From Lachnospiraceae bacterium (GTDB lineage Bacteria > Bacillota > Clostridia > Lachnospirales > Lachnospiraceae), in NCBI GenBank assembly GCA_014804795.1, contig JAAUZC010000028.1, forward strand, positions 1 to 38,418: DNA of 38,418 bases, given 5' to 3'. The translations under genes and the position numbers were made by a program. This document shows, one piece after another, positions 17,055-25,705 of the stretch (its first letter is position 1; every line of letters starts with the position of its first letter). The notes beneath the pieces were generated by a model. It was not told where the DNA came from and made no database searches. It was given only the letters and a program-made list of their open reading frames with translations.

Positions 17055-18341
17055 TCATTCCGGATAATAGTCAAACGACAGACCGTACAATCTGACCGTA
17101 TCGCCTTCTTTGATCCCCAATGCTTTGAGCTCGTCCAAAATACCATTTTCCCGCAAAAACCGTTGGAAGAAAGCAAATCCCTTTTCCGATTCCAGATTCG
17201 TATAGCCAAGCATTTTCTCAATTCTGGGACCTTCTACCACATACTCATCCTCCTCGGCATCGTAAGTAACCGTATGCGGCTCCTGTTCCTGATAGAGCGC
17301 TGTCTCCGGGTCATATTCCTGCTCAAAAATAACCGGTTTATCCTCAATCTCGGAAAGTTTTCTTTTCACGGCGTAAAGCAATTCCTTTACTCCTTCGCCT
17401 GTCACGGCAGAAATAGCAAACACAGGGATACCTTCCGGCTCAAACTCCGCACGGATCCTGCCCACCGGGTCATCATCTCCGAAAATGCAGTCTATTTTAT
17501 TTGCGGCGATCACCTGCGGACGCATTGCGATATCTTTTTGATAGTTTTCCAGCTCTTTCCGGATTGCATAGATGTCCTCAATCGGATCTCTCCCCTCGGT
17601 AGATGCGGCATCCACGATGTGGATCAGCATCTTTGTCCGCTCAATATGACGTAAGAACTCATGTCCCAGTCCCACGCCCTCCGATGCACCCTCAATGAGT
17701 CCCGGAATATCCGCAATCACAAACCCGTCATCATCCAGATCAACAACACCGAGATTGGGATTTAAAGTTGTAAAATGATAGTTGGCAATCTTTGGTTTCG
17801 CATTCGTCACTCTGGATAAAAAGGTAGATTTTCCCACATTCGGAAAACCCACAAGCCCGACGTCCGCAATCACCTTAAGCTCCAATACCAGTTCCAGCTC
17901 CCTTGCCGGCTGCCCCGGCTGGGCATACTTGGGTGCCTGCATGGTGGAGGTGGCATAGTGCTGGTTTCCGTTGCCTCCTCTGCCGCCTGTAAGCAGCACA
18001 AAACGGGTATTTTCACCGGACATGTCGGTGATCACTTTCCCGCTCTCCGCATCCCTAATAACCGTCCCTGCCGGCACTTTGATCACGATATCCTTCCCGT
18101 TTTTTCCGTGGCAGTTTTTCTTGCCGCCCTCCTCACCGTTTTCGGCCTGGTACTTCCGGATATGTCTGAAATCCGTCAGCGTATTTAAGCCCTCATCTAC
18201 CACAAAGATCACGCTGCCGCCATTACCGCCGTCTCCGCCGTCCGGTCCGCCGTTCGGCACATATTTTTCGCGCCGAAAGGAAACATGTCCATCGCCGCCT
18301 TTACCGCTTTTTACATAAATTTTTGCTCTGTCTGCAAACAT
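17055..18341 (-). CDS. obgE: GTPase ObgE/CgtA
   Basis: Obg is an essential GTPase that acts on the 50S subunit and links ribosome assembly to stress and sporulation. From the chosen start it has 428 residues. The glycine-rich Obg fold covers about 1-158 (SGKGGDGHVSFRREKYVPNG). The G domain carries GFPNVGKS, the switch region through TTLNPNLG, DIPGLIEGAS and NKID. A C-terminal OCT domain follows, ending in GDTVRLYGLSFDYY. I use the ATG at 18341 because it begins the conserved MFADRAKIYVK and has AGGAAAA upstream. The frame stays open to 18392. Confidence 0.97.
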   Translation of the reverse strand: MFADRAKIYVKSGKGGDGHVSFRREKYVPNGGPDGGDGGNGGSVIFVVDEGLNTLTDFRHIRKYQAENGEEGGKKNCHGKNGKDIVIKVPAGTVIRDAESGKVITDMSGENTRFVLLTGGRGGNGNQHYATSTMQAPKYAQPGQPARELELVLELKVIADVGLVGFPNVGKSTFLSRVTNAKPKIANYHFTTLNPNLGVVDLDDDGFVIADIPGLIEGASEGVGLGHEFLRHIERTKMLIHIVDAASTEGRDPIEDIYAIRKELENYQKDIAMRPQVIAANKIDCIFGDDDPVGRIRAEFEPEGIPVFAISAVTGEGVKELLYAVKRKLSEIEDKPVIFEQEYDPETALYQEQEPHTVTYDAEEDEYVVEGPRIEKMLGYTNLESEKGFAFFQRFLRENGILDELKALGIKEGDTVRLYGLSFDYYPE

Positions 18342-18383
18342 ATATTTTCCTGCCCATATTTTCTTTTTCAATAAAATGGAACA

Positions 18384-18409
18384 GGGCTTCAAACCATCGT
18401 TTGAAGCCC
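18384..18409 (-). terminator. 11-bp hairpin between rpmA and obgE
   Basis: GGGCTTCAAAC and GTTTGAAGCCC form a perfect stem with a 4-base loop. The minus-strand 3' side is only moderately T-rich, so it may be an attenuating or RNA-processing stem that lowers obgE relative to the ribosomal protein genes. Confidence 0.5.
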
Positions 18410-18485
18410 CGGATAATTCCTATTTGCCTGCAAGGCTCAAGCGAATATACTATATATCCATTAAGCCGCACACTCTGAGAGAAGA

Positions 18486-18779
18486 TTAATCCTCTTTTCT
18501 TTCTACCGGATAAACGGAAGCCTGCTTTTTGTCTCTTCCTTTTCTCTCAAATCTCAGAACACCGTCCACCAGTGCAAATAATGTATCATCTCCCCCGATT
18601 CCTACGTTATTACCGGGATGAATCTTCGTTCCACGCTGTCTGTATAAAATATTGCCAGCTTTTACAAACTGTCCGTCTGCTCTTTTTGCGCCTAATCTCT
18701 TCGACTCGGAATCTCTGCCGTTCTTCGTGGAGCCGACACCCTTCTTATGCGCAAAAAACTGAAGGTTTAACTTCATCAT
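18486..18779 (-). CDS. rpmA: 50S ribosomal protein L27 with cleavable N-terminal extension
   Basis: This 97-residue bL27 extends toward the peptidyl-transferase centre. The start at 18779 follows GAGGAGG, which lies inside the end of prp. The N-terminus reads [14 protein letters not shown], which has the LNLQFF extension seen in Firmicutes that use Prp processing. By analogy with Staphylococcus, cleavage would fall after the second F, leaving AHKKG. The rest ([19 protein letters not shown], then [15 protein letters not shown]) is canonical. Confidence 0.97.
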   Translation of the reverse strand: MMKLNLQFFAHKKGVGSTKNGRDSESKRLGAKRADGQFVKAGNILYRQRGTKIHPGNNVGIGGDDTLFALVDGVLRFERKGRDKKQASVYPVERKED

Positions 18780-18783
18780 GGTC

Positions 18784-19113
18784 TTACACCTCCTCAAATT
18801 TTACTTTACAATACTTTTTGCCGTACTGTTTTTCAATACTCACACAGCCCAGAGCCAGGGAATCTAACAATAAAACCGCTTTTTCATCCATACCTTCCGG
18901 AAAATCACAGGCAATGAACCCGCTCTCTTCATCGGTATCCGGTTTTATCGCAATCCTGCAAAGTTCTTCCAGAGAATTGAGCGTGTTAATCACAAGAACG
19001 GACAATGCCGCACAGACAATATCGCTGCCCTGCTCTGCATACTCTGCATGTCCGCTGCATTTTAATCCTCTGTATTCTCCCTGCCTGGTTTTGCGAAAAA
19101 TCACTGTCGTCAT
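18784..19113 (-). CDS. prp: Ribosomal-processing cysteine protease Prp
   Basis: Prp removes the N-terminal extension of L27. The protein has 109 residues and the family's His/Cys pair: H22 in SGHAEYA and C34 in [10 protein letters not shown]. It sits between rplU and rpmA, the usual place, and its substrate L27 with an intact LNLQFF motif is the next gene. It starts seven bases after rplU with no strong ribosome-binding site, so translation is probably coupled to rplU. Confidence 0.95.
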   Translation of the reverse strand: MTTVIFRKTRQGEYRGLKCSGHAEYAEQGSDIVCAALSVLVINTLNSLEELCRIAIKPDTDEESGFIACDFPEGMDEKAVLLLDSLALGCVSIEKQYGKKYCKVKFEEV

Positions 19114-19119
19114 AAAACG

Positions 19120-19425
19120 TTAGCCGTTGATCTTGTCAATCTTAACCTGTGTGTATGCTTGTCTGTGACCGTTTTTCTTGTGGTAGCCGGATTTTCTCTT
19201 ATACTTGTAAACGATGATCTTTTTACCTTTGCCCTGTTTTTCAACAGTGCCGGTTACAGTTGCGCCTGCTACATCCGCGCCGACTTTCAGACCGTTATCG
19301 CTTACTGCTACTACCTGGTCAAATGTTACAGAGCTTCCTTCTTCCACATCCAGCTTTTCCACGCGGATGACATCACCTTCGGAAACTTTGTACTGCTTTC
19401 CACCTGTTGCAATAATTGCGTACAT
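19120..19425 (-). CDS. rplU: 50S ribosomal protein L21
   Basis: This 101-residue bL21 is a 23S-binding protein of the large subunit. The N-terminus [18 protein letters not shown] and the C-terminal [20 protein letters not shown] are canonical. The start at 19425 follows AGGAGG at seven bases. A frame extension to 19443 is not needed. It is the first gene of the ribosome-biogenesis operon. Confidence 0.98.
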   Translation of the reverse strand: MYAIIATGGKQYKVSEGDVIRVEKLDVEEGSSVTFDQVVAVSDNGLKVGADVAGATVTGTVEKQGKGKKIIVYKYKRKSGYHKKNGHRQAYTQVKIDKING

Positions 19426-19520
19426 ACCGTACCTCCTGTTCAATTACTCGCTGGCTTCGGCGGCATTATCATGCATCTTTTCAGGGGAATTTCCCTTTTC
19501 TGCCTCGCCATGCGGCATAC
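19426..19520 (-). promoter_or_regulatory. Probable r-protein L21 leader
   Basis: The transcript upstream of rplU is about 95 nt and can form several stems, including GCCGCATGGC near its 5' end and GGGAAATTCCC in the middle. Firmicutes carry a conserved L21 leader thought to bind the protein for feedback control. Position and size fit. I could not test it against the covariance model. Confidence 0.45.
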
Positions 19521-19526
19521 GTTGAT

Positions 19527-19555
19527 ATAATAACATTCGACAGGAAAACTGTCAA
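19527..19555 (-). promoter_or_regulatory. Strong promoter of the rplU operon
   Basis: TTGACA at 19555-19550 and TATTAT at 19532-19527 are separated by 17 bp. The -35 overlaps the stop codon of the upstream MATE gene. Confidence 0.85.
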
Positions 19556-20970
19556 GAAAATTTTTGGTTTTCTGACTGCATACCGTTTAACTGTCTGTAT
19601 GTCAATATGATAATAAGGGCCGAGATGATAAATGTCAATACATCCGATACCGGCATCGAATATAAAACCCCGTCCAACCCGTAAAACAAAGGCAGAAGAA
19701 GCGCAAAACCGACACCGAACACAATCTCCCTGACCATGGATAGCATTGTCGATGTCGCCGCTTTTCCCATGGCCTGTAAAAAGATGAACGTCGCTTTATT
19801 CACACAGGCGAAAATCACCATGCACAAATAGACTCTGAATGCCCTGATTGCAAACTCCGTATAGTAAACACTCTCGTTGGCAGCTCCGAAAATGCCGATG
19901 AGCTGTTTCGGAAGAAATTCAACAATCAACAGTGATACCGCACCGACACAGGCTTCCGCTATCAGAAGCTTTGCAAATATCTCTTTTACCCTTCCGCTTT
20001 GACCGGCGCCCATGTTATATCCGACGATTGGAATGCATCCCGCCGCCATGCCTACTACGATAGAAATCACGATCTGAAAGAACTTCATAACGATACCTAC
20101 AACCGCCATCGGTATCTGGGCATACTGCACCCGGCTGAATATTTCATCCAGCGCACCGTATTTTCTTACCATGTTATTGATCGCCGCCATAGATGCCACG
20201 AGAGATATCTGGGATAAAAAGCTGCAGATACCGAGAACCAGCGTCCGCCCCACAATTTCTTTCACAAGTTTAAAATCTTTTCCTGTTAAATGGATGATCT
20301 TTGTATGCATAAGATACCAGATCGCCAATGCCGCTGTCGCAATCTGTCCGATCACCGTGGCCACTGCCGCTCCCATCATGCCCCAGCCAAACAGAAAAAT
20401 AAAGACCGGATCAAGAATCATATTGATGACTGCGCCTGCCAGTGTGGATATCATTGCAAACTTCGGACTTCCGTCCGCCCTGATCACCGGATTCATGGCC
20501 TGCCCGAACATATAGAACGGAATGCCCAGGGATATCCAGAAAAAGTACTCTTTTGAGTAACGGAAGGTTTCTTCGTTCACAGTCCCTCCGAACATTGCAA
20601 TGATCCGATTGCTGAAAATAAGGTATATTGCGCACAGCACCAGACTGAACAGCACTGTCAGCGTAATGGCATTTCCCATGCTCTTGCCAGCCTCCTCCGG
20701 CTTATTTTTACCGAGTGAAAGGCTTACAAAGGCACAGCATCCGTCCCCTACCATAACCGCGATCGCCAGTGCGATCACAGTCAGCGGAAATACCACAGTA
20801 TTGGCCGCATTTCCGTAAGAACCAAGATACGTTGCGTTGGCGATGAATATCTGATCCACGATATTATACAAAGCAGCTACAAGCAGAGAGATGATACAGG
20901 GAACGGCATATTTCCGCATCAGCTTCCCCACCGGTTCTTCCATTAAAAAAGCATTATTATTTGATTCCAT
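19552..20970 (-). CDS. MATE family efflux transporter (second copy)
   Basis: This 472-residue MATE transporter differs from the first one in the window. The N-terminal half carries MRKYAVPCIISLLVAALYNI and FIANATYLGSYGNAAN. The second half has GIVMKFFQIVISIVVGMAAG and PIVGYNMGAGQSGRVKE. About twelve membrane helices are expected. The start has AGGGGGG upstream. The gene directly follows a promoter and an intrinsic-terminator-like hairpin, so expression may depend on readthrough. It is followed without a gap by the rplU promoter. The substrate is unknown. Confidence 0.93.
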   Translation of the reverse strand: MESNNNAFLMEEPVGKLMRKYAVPCIISLLVAALYNIVDQIFIANATYLGSYGNAANTVVFPLTVIALAIAVMVGDGCCAFVSLSLGKNKPEEAGKSMGNAITLTVLFSLVLCAIYLIFSNRIIAMFGGTVNEETFRYSKEYFFWISLGIPFYMFGQAMNPVIRADGSPKFAMISTLAGAVINMILDPVFIFLFGWGMMGAAVATVIGQIATAALAIWYLMHTKIIHLTGKDFKLVKEIVGRTLVLGICSFLSQISLVASMAAINNMVRKYGALDEIFSRVQYAQIPMAVVGIVMKFFQIVISIVVGMAAGCIPIVGYNMGAGQSGRVKEIFAKLLIAEACVGAVSLLIVEFLPKQLIGIFGAANESVYYTEFAIRAFRVYLCMVIFACVNKATFIFLQAMGKAATSTMLSMVREIVFGVGFALLLPLFYGLDGVLYSMPVSDVLTFIISALIIILTYRQLNGMQSENQKFS

Positions 20971-20989
20971 TTCTTACCCCCCTTAAACA

Positions 20990-21042
20990 AAAAAACGCCT
21001 TGCAGATAACTGGATTTACGCAGTATCTGCAACACGTTTTTT
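20990..21042 (-). terminator. Strong terminator between the GPH symporter and the second MATE gene
   Basis: Outer arms AAAAAACG/CGTTTTTT and inner arms TTGCAGATA/TATCTGCAA form one long hairpin. On the minus strand it ends in seven T. It terminates the dehydrogenase-symporter transcript, but it also lies just downstream of the candidate MATE start site. Confidence 0.85.
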
Positions 21043-21044
21043 AT

Positions 21045-21073
21045 ATTATAAAGCATTTTGCACAATATTTCAA
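21045..21073 (-). promoter_or_regulatory. Promoter pointing into the terminator before the second MATE gene
   Basis: TTGAAA at 21073-21068 and TATAAT at 21050-21045 are separated by 17 bp. The expected start is near 21038, so the hairpin would form the extreme 5' end of the mRNA. Confidence 0.65.
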
Positions 21074-21131
21074 ATGTCTTTTTATACAAAATTTCTATAC
21101 TATTATTTATAAAGACTGCACAAACATATCT

Positions 21132-22507
21132 CTATACTGTACCTTTTTGTTCCTTTTTCTCCTGTATCTCCTTTACGATCTGATTATATACTTTCTTATT
21201 CAGGCGGTAAAAATATAAAACAACTGCTGTTACGATCCACAATATCCCCGGCACAGTCGTGAAAGAATGTTTGATCACTGCAAGGACAGCCGGATTCTGC
21301 TGCACGTTTGCCACATAGCCGAATGCACCGAGTATTCCTGCCAGAACGGAAGTTCCGATGGCCATCCCGATCTTATTTCCCAATGAGATAAAGGCATACT
21401 GGAAGCCGTCGTTGCGCAGACCCGTTTTCCATTCTCCGTATTCCACACAGTCCGGCACGATTGCATAGATTGCTGTATTAAAACCGGAGAAGAAGAACTG
21501 TGACAGACAGGAAAACAGGTAAAATGGAACTGCCGATTCACCTACTGTGAAGAAGTACATACAGAACATGCTGATTCCCGTCAACAGTGCAAATATGGAG
21601 GCTGCCCGCCCTTTATTATTGGTCAGCCTGAACACTACCGGAAAGCAGGCCGCACCTATGATGGACGGAATGATGATGAAAAGTGAATATGTACTGAATA
21701 ATGCTTTATTTCCCTCTACATAAGTAAAATAATACAATGCATCCGCATTTCTCCCGTAAAGTGTCACTCCGAACAGAAACTGCCCTGCCACAGCGATCAT
21801 ATACGGTCTGTTCTTTGCCACGGAAGTCAGCTGCACTTTCAAGCTGGTCTTCTCTTTTTCCGGTACATCAACCACTTCTTTTGTTTTTGCAAAACAGAAA
21901 ATGTGACATGCCGCAAAAATACCTCCATATAAAACAGCGATCAACAGATATCCCCGCTTGTCGTTTCCGTTACCGAGAGCCGTGATCAGAGGAACCGTCA
22001 CAATATTGATGATACCGATTGCGATCATGGCGCTGACCGAACGGAAGGTATTGATTTTTGCCCTTTCCTCAATATTCTGGGTCATTGCACCGCACAAAGT
22101 CCCGTACGGGATATTAACACAGGTATACCCAAGCACCAGGATACAATAGGTAACTGCCATATAAACAATTTTTACGCCGGATGACCAGTCAGGATGTGCC
22201 CAAAAAGTCAGCATCAGTACAATTGCTGTAAGCGGCGCCGCAATTAACAGCCAGGGACGGTATCTTCCCCAACGTGTGTGCGTTTTATCTGTCAAACTGC
22301 CAATGATCGGATCATTCACCGCATCCCAGAACCGGGAAAAAAGCATCAGCCCCGCCACAGCTCCCATTCCGATTCCAAATACATCCGTATAAAATATCAT
22401 CAGAAAATTTCCGACAAACATCCAACTGAAATTACATCCCACATCCCCATGCCGTAAGCGATCTTGCTGATCAACGGCACCTTTACATCTGTTTTTTTCT
22501 GCTCCAT
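21132..22507 (-). CDS. GPH-family sugar:cation symporter (MFS) with apparent one-base frameshift
   Basis: This transporter of the glycoside-pentoside-hexuronide:cation symporter family has about twelve membrane helices. Family signatures are NDPIIGSLTDKTHTRWGRYR and the early GCNFSWMFVGNFLMIFYTDV. A good start exists at 22507 (ATG after AGGAGGG) encoding MEQKKTDVKVPLISKIAYGM. That frame then needs one extra G in the G4 tract at 22445-22448 to read GDVGCNFS. As given, translation from the true start shifts out of frame after about 20 codons. The downstream open frame begins only at a GTG at 22442 without a usable ribosome-binding site. It follows the dehydrogenase gene in one operon. The shift may be a sequencing error, a recent mutation or slippage. 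Confidence 0.8.
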
Positions 22508-22564
22508 GATACCCTCCTGTATATACCGGCTATTTCCTTTTTATACTGTTCTTATATATTCCTT

Positions 22565-23608
22565 TCAGATGCGGATCACCGCTTTCACAATATCCGCCTT
22601 GTTGTTTACACTGTGATCCATCGCTTTCTGGACATCATCAAGATCAAATATATCCGTTACGATTCCTTTTAAATTAACCTTTCCGGCTGCAACCGCATCG
22701 ATTGCCATCGGATAAATATGGCGATAACGGAATACGGTTTTAAATGTCAGCTCCTTATCCAACGCAAGGCTCATCGGCAGCGTCATCTCACCGCTTTTAC
22801 TGTATCCTACCAGTACAATAGTCGCCCCTTTCTTTGTCATATGTATCGTCTGCACTGTTGTAACCTGTGTTCCTGCGGTTTCTATCGCCAGATCACAGCC
22901 CCGTCCATCCGTCAGTTTCTTCACTTCTTCCACCGCATCGGTTTGTGCCCCATTGATCACACCATCGGCCCCGAGTTCCATTGCTTTTTCCAGACGTTTT
23001 TCCATAATGTCAACCACATACACTCTGGAAACTCCCATCGCCTTTAACGCCATCATCGTCACCAGGCCGATACATCCGGCTCCCATCACTACCGCTGTCT
23101 GTCCCGCTTTTGCGCCACCCTGCATCGCTGCATGGAATCCCACAGCCAGAGGCTCGATCAGCGCCCCTTCCATTGTGTCCACATTGTCCGGCAGTTTAAA
23201 ACACAGATCCGCTTCATGCGCTACATACTCCTGAAATACTCCGTCTACCGGCGGTGTTGCAAAAAATACCACATCCGGGCAGAGATTATAACGTCCGGTC
23301 TTACAAAATTCACAATGTCCACAGGTCTTTCCGGGCTCCAATGCCACCCTGTCCCCCACTTTCAGGTGTTTCACGTTTTTTCCGATTTCAACGACCGTAC
23401 CCCCCGGTTCATGCCCCAGAACAAAGGGCGGCTTTACCACATAATCTCCGATCGCTCCTGTCTCATAATAATGCAGATCACTGCCGCAGATCCCCACATA
23501 TTCCAGTTTTACAAGCACCTCGTCATCCTTCGGCACAGGAATCTCACGCTCCTCAAATCCCATCTTTCCAATTCCCAGCATAACCGCTGTTTTCATGGTT
23601 CCTTTCAT
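22565..23608 (-). CDS. Zinc-dependent alcohol dehydrogenase, sorbitol/xylitol dehydrogenase-like
   Basis: This 347-residue medium-chain dehydrogenase would oxidise a polyol to a ketose with NAD+. Catalytic zinc ligands are C41 (GICGSDLHYYETGAIGD), H66 and E67 (VLGHEPGG). Structural zinc cysteines are C96, C99, C102 and C110. The Rossmann motif is VMGAGCIGLV, followed by VVDIMEKRL. The YYETGAIGD and VFRYRHIYPMAID segments are typical of the sorbitol/L-iditol dehydrogenase group. The start has GGAAGG upstream. It is co-transcribed with the GPH symporter, which suggests uptake and oxidation of a sugar alcohol or related pentitol. The exact substrate is not determined. Confidence 0.9.
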   Translation of the reverse strand: MKGTMKTAVMLGIGKMGFEEREIPVPKDDEVLVKLEYVGICGSDLHYYETGAIGDYVVKPPFVLGHEPGGTVVEIGKNVKHLKVGDRVALEPGKTCGHCEFCKTGRYNLCPDVVFFATPPVDGVFQEYVAHEADLCFKLPDNVDTMEGALIEPLAVGFHAAMQGGAKAGQTAVVMGAGCIGLVTMMALKAMGVSRVYVVDIMEKRLEKAMELGADGVINGAQTDAVEEVKKLTDGRGCDLAIETAGTQVTTVQTIHMTKKGATIVLVGYSKSGEMTLPMSLALDKELTFKTVFRYRHIYPMAIDAVAAGKVNLKGIVTDIFDLDDVQKAMDHSVNNKADIVKAVIRI

Positions 23609-23634
23609 GATAAATACCTTCCCTTTCTTTATTT

Positions 23635-23696
23635 TATACTTTATTAAATAGTTTTATTATGTATTTTATTTTATTAACAACACAGTATTTTGTCAA
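23635..23696 (-). promoter_or_regulatory. Promoter and candidate ROK operator of the dehydrogenase operon
   Basis: TTGACA at 23696-23691 and TAAAAT at 23673-23668 are separated by 17 bp. Just downstream of the expected start, 23635-23651 reads TATACTTTATTAAATAG on the plus strand. Fourteen bases of this recur in the ROK gene's own promoter at 24958-24971. Confidence 0.6.
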
Positions 23697-23770
23697 TACA
23701 AAATCAGGAACATCAATGCTTTTCGTCACTTCATCCAAAAACCACATACCTTTTTTAGTAAAACTGCATC

Positions 23771-23803
23771 AAAAAAGGAGACCTCTTCTTTGAGATCTCC
23801 TGT
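23771..23803 (-). terminator. Terminator of the ROK gene
   Basis: On the minus strand AGGAGATCTC pairs with GAGGTCTCCT (one mismatch) and is followed by TTTTTTG. It lies about 20 bases after the ROK stop codon. Confidence 0.85.
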
Positions 23804-23820
23804 TCATAAGCTCTTTATCC

Positions 23821-24948
23821 TTATACCTGCTCCATAAACGTCTCTATTACTTTCAGAGACGCCCCTAACGCTGCCGCCTCTGTCTTATGCCCGCAAAGCT
23901 TTATAAATGCACTTTCCTCCCCGAACGTATTTCTTTCAGATACCTTATCTCGAACATCCCGGATACGCTCTCCCATACAACTTCCTACATATCCGCCTAA
24001 AACGATATCGCAGTCCAGCACCATGTGAATATTATTGACCGCTGTCGCCAGACAGGAGGTATAGCTGTCCCAAATATTAACGGCTTCTTTTTCCCACTGC
24101 TCCAGTTTTTTGAAAAAACTTTCCAGTTTCCCGTCTGCCGCATCGGCCAGACGTTTTGCACAGCAATAGGCATCCAGACATCCCCGTTTGCCGCAATAGC
24201 ATTTCTCTCCATCTGGAACAATGGTCATATGTCCAACTTCTCCACAGCGGAAATTTTTTCCCTGTTCCAGTTCGCCGTTTCTGTAAAATGCTCCTCCAAC
24301 CGTATTACTTAAAGACAGATAAAAAAAGCGTTCCGGGCTTTCAGGCCGTCTCCCTTCCGCATAAGCTCCTGCATTTGCGTCATTCAAAAAATGACAGGGG
24401 TAAGAAAAAAAACGGCTTACATACGCGAATGGAAGAGACTTTACTCCGAGTATATGTGAATCGGCGATCATTTTTTCTTTTAAATCGATGATCCCCGGAA
24501 AAGATACACCGATTCCCAGAATATTTTCCCGCTTGAATCCGCCTTCTTCCAGAAAATGCTCCAGCTTCCGATTCACCTCAACATAGTAATTATCTTCCAC
24601 AGCGAAAGGATGATAAATGCGTTTGTATTTTAAAATGCTGCCCCCCAGATCGGTAAGCACCAGACTGATATGATTTTTGGTGATGTCCAGTCCCACTGCC
24701 TGCCCTGCACTGTCAGATACCGCCAATGCCTTCGCCCGTCTTCCTCCGGTTGACTGTAATTCCCCCTTTTCTTCCACCAGCCCTTTCTCTATCAGCTCCT
24801 TCGTTATCTGTGTTGCTGTCGGCAGGCTCAGTTTCAGGGCATAAGAAATATCCGGATTTGATACCGTCCCCTGCCTGCATATATAGCGGAATACATCATT
24901 CCTGTTTTTCCGCTTCACTTCCATGTTGGTAATTTTCTTTTTATCCAT
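23821..24948 (-). CDS. ROK-family transcriptional repressor
   Basis: This 375-residue regulator joins an N-terminal winged helix-turn-helix (about 15-75, with DISYALKLSLPTATQITKEL) to a ROK sugar-kinase-like domain. The ROK zinc site is intact: H240 in GEVGHMTIV, then C250, C252 and C257 in KCYCGKRGCLDAYC. XylR/NagC-type members bind a sugar effector and release DNA. The start has AGGAGCC upstream. It has its own promoter, with a palindromic site over the -10 and start region that is partly repeated at the dehydrogenase promoter. This supports autoregulation and control of that operon. Confidence 0.92.
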   Translation of the reverse strand: MDKKKITNMEVKRKNRNDVFRYICRQGTVSNPDISYALKLSLPTATQITKELIEKGLVEEKGELQSTGGRRAKALAVSDSAGQAVGLDITKNHISLVLTDLGGSILKYKRIYHPFAVEDNYYVEVNRKLEHFLEEGGFKRENILGIGVSFPGIIDLKEKMIADSHILGVKSLPFAYVSRFFSYPCHFLNDANAGAYAEGRRPESPERFFYLSLSNTVGGAFYRNGELEQGKNFRCGEVGHMTIVPDGEKCYCGKRGCLDAYCCAKRLADAADGKLESFFKKLEQWEKEAVNIWDSYTSCLATAVNNIHMVLDCDIVLGGYVGSCMGERIRDVRDKVSERNTFGEESAFIKLCGHKTEAAALGASLKVIETFMEQV

Positions 24949-24957
24949 ATCGGCTCC

Positions 24958-25011
24958 TATACTTTATTAAAGTACTTTTTCAAGTATAGCATTTAAATTA
25001 CCGGAAAGCAA
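24958..25011 (-). promoter_or_regulatory. Promoter and operator of the ROK gene
   Basis: TTGCTT at 25011-25006 and TATACT at 24988-24983 are 17 bp apart, with TGC before the -10. Arms CTATACTT and AAGTATAG surround an inner palindrome ACTTTATTAAAGT (24961-24973). The repressor would cover the -10 and the start site. Confidence 0.65.
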
Positions 25012-25117
25012 TGTAGATTTCTGTCAGATCGACTGACTATCCATCAAGATAAAATTACAGGCACTTACGTTATTATCCTGCCCGATCGTATAAATTCCTC
25101 CGTAAATTCCAGTATTC

Positions 25118-25684
25118 TCACAGATCATCGAACCCGCCAACAGAGAAAAACCAGGCTGCGATCTGCGCTCTCGAGCTGAACTGCTCTGTTTCCAGCAGAT
25201 GTGCCATCTCTTCCTTTGTATAAAAGGCTGCCTGAATCCATTCGTTCTCCGACATGTGAGTGTCGTTGATTTCTCCTTCCGCCTCCACAAATGCTACCTG
25301 ATTCAAAATATCGCAGATCGAGACTGCGGCAAAAGCAGGATTTAAAATTTTGTGTATCTTTTTTAAAGACAGGCCGGTTTCCTCGTAGAGTTCCCGCCTG
25401 ATGCATTCCTCTAACGTCTCTTCCTCCTCTTTCATCCCGGCGCAAAGATTGTAGACAAATCGGTTCACTCCCATCCGAAACTCCCGCAGAAGAAGCATCT
25501 TTCCCTGATGAATCGCCACAATAGAAACTCCGCTGACCTTACTGCCCAGTTCAGAAACACCGGCAATCTCATGATGGCTTACAATCTCATACTTTTTCTC
25601 GCGGCCGGCTCTGTTTTCGTATACAAGCTCGTAATTTTTTAAATATTTTCCTTCCCGGACTTTTTTTATTTCCTGTAGTTTCAT
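25118..25684 (-). CDS. NUDIX hydrolase, ADP-ribose pyrophosphatase type
   Basis: This 188-residue enzyme would hydrolyse a nucleoside diphosphate linked to another moiety, probably ADP-ribose or a related sugar nucleotide. The full Nudix box is present near residues 83-105: GMKEEEETLEECIRREL followed by YEETGL, with G, E, REL and EExG all in place. The pattern before it (SIVAIHQGKMLLLREFRMGV) is that of the ADP-ribose pyrophosphatase group. It starts 18 bases after rng with AAAGGG upstream (ATG at 25684, or GTG at 25687). A 34-codon open frame overlaps its stop but is not convincing. Confidence 0.9.
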   Translation of the reverse strand: MKLQEIKKVREGKYLKNYELVYENRAGREKKYEIVSHHEIAGVSELGSKVSGVSIVAIHQGKMLLLREFRMGVNRFVYNLCAGMKEEEETLEECIRRELYEETGLSLKKIHKILNPAFAAVSICDILNQVAFVEAEGEINDTHMSENEWIQAAFYTKEEMAHLLETEQFSSRAQIAAWFFSVGGFDDL

Positions 25685-25705
25685 CACAATAGCCGTACCC
25701 TTTCC

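Noticed and set aside
17025-17654. 209-codon open frame opposite obgE
   Set aside because: It lies across the conserved G and OCT domains of obgE and is a composition effect.
25024-25128. 34-codon open frame overlapping the NUDIX stop (MICENTGIYGG...)
   Set aside because: It overlaps the previous stop as coupled genes do, but it has no ribosome-binding site, no known family and no other support.
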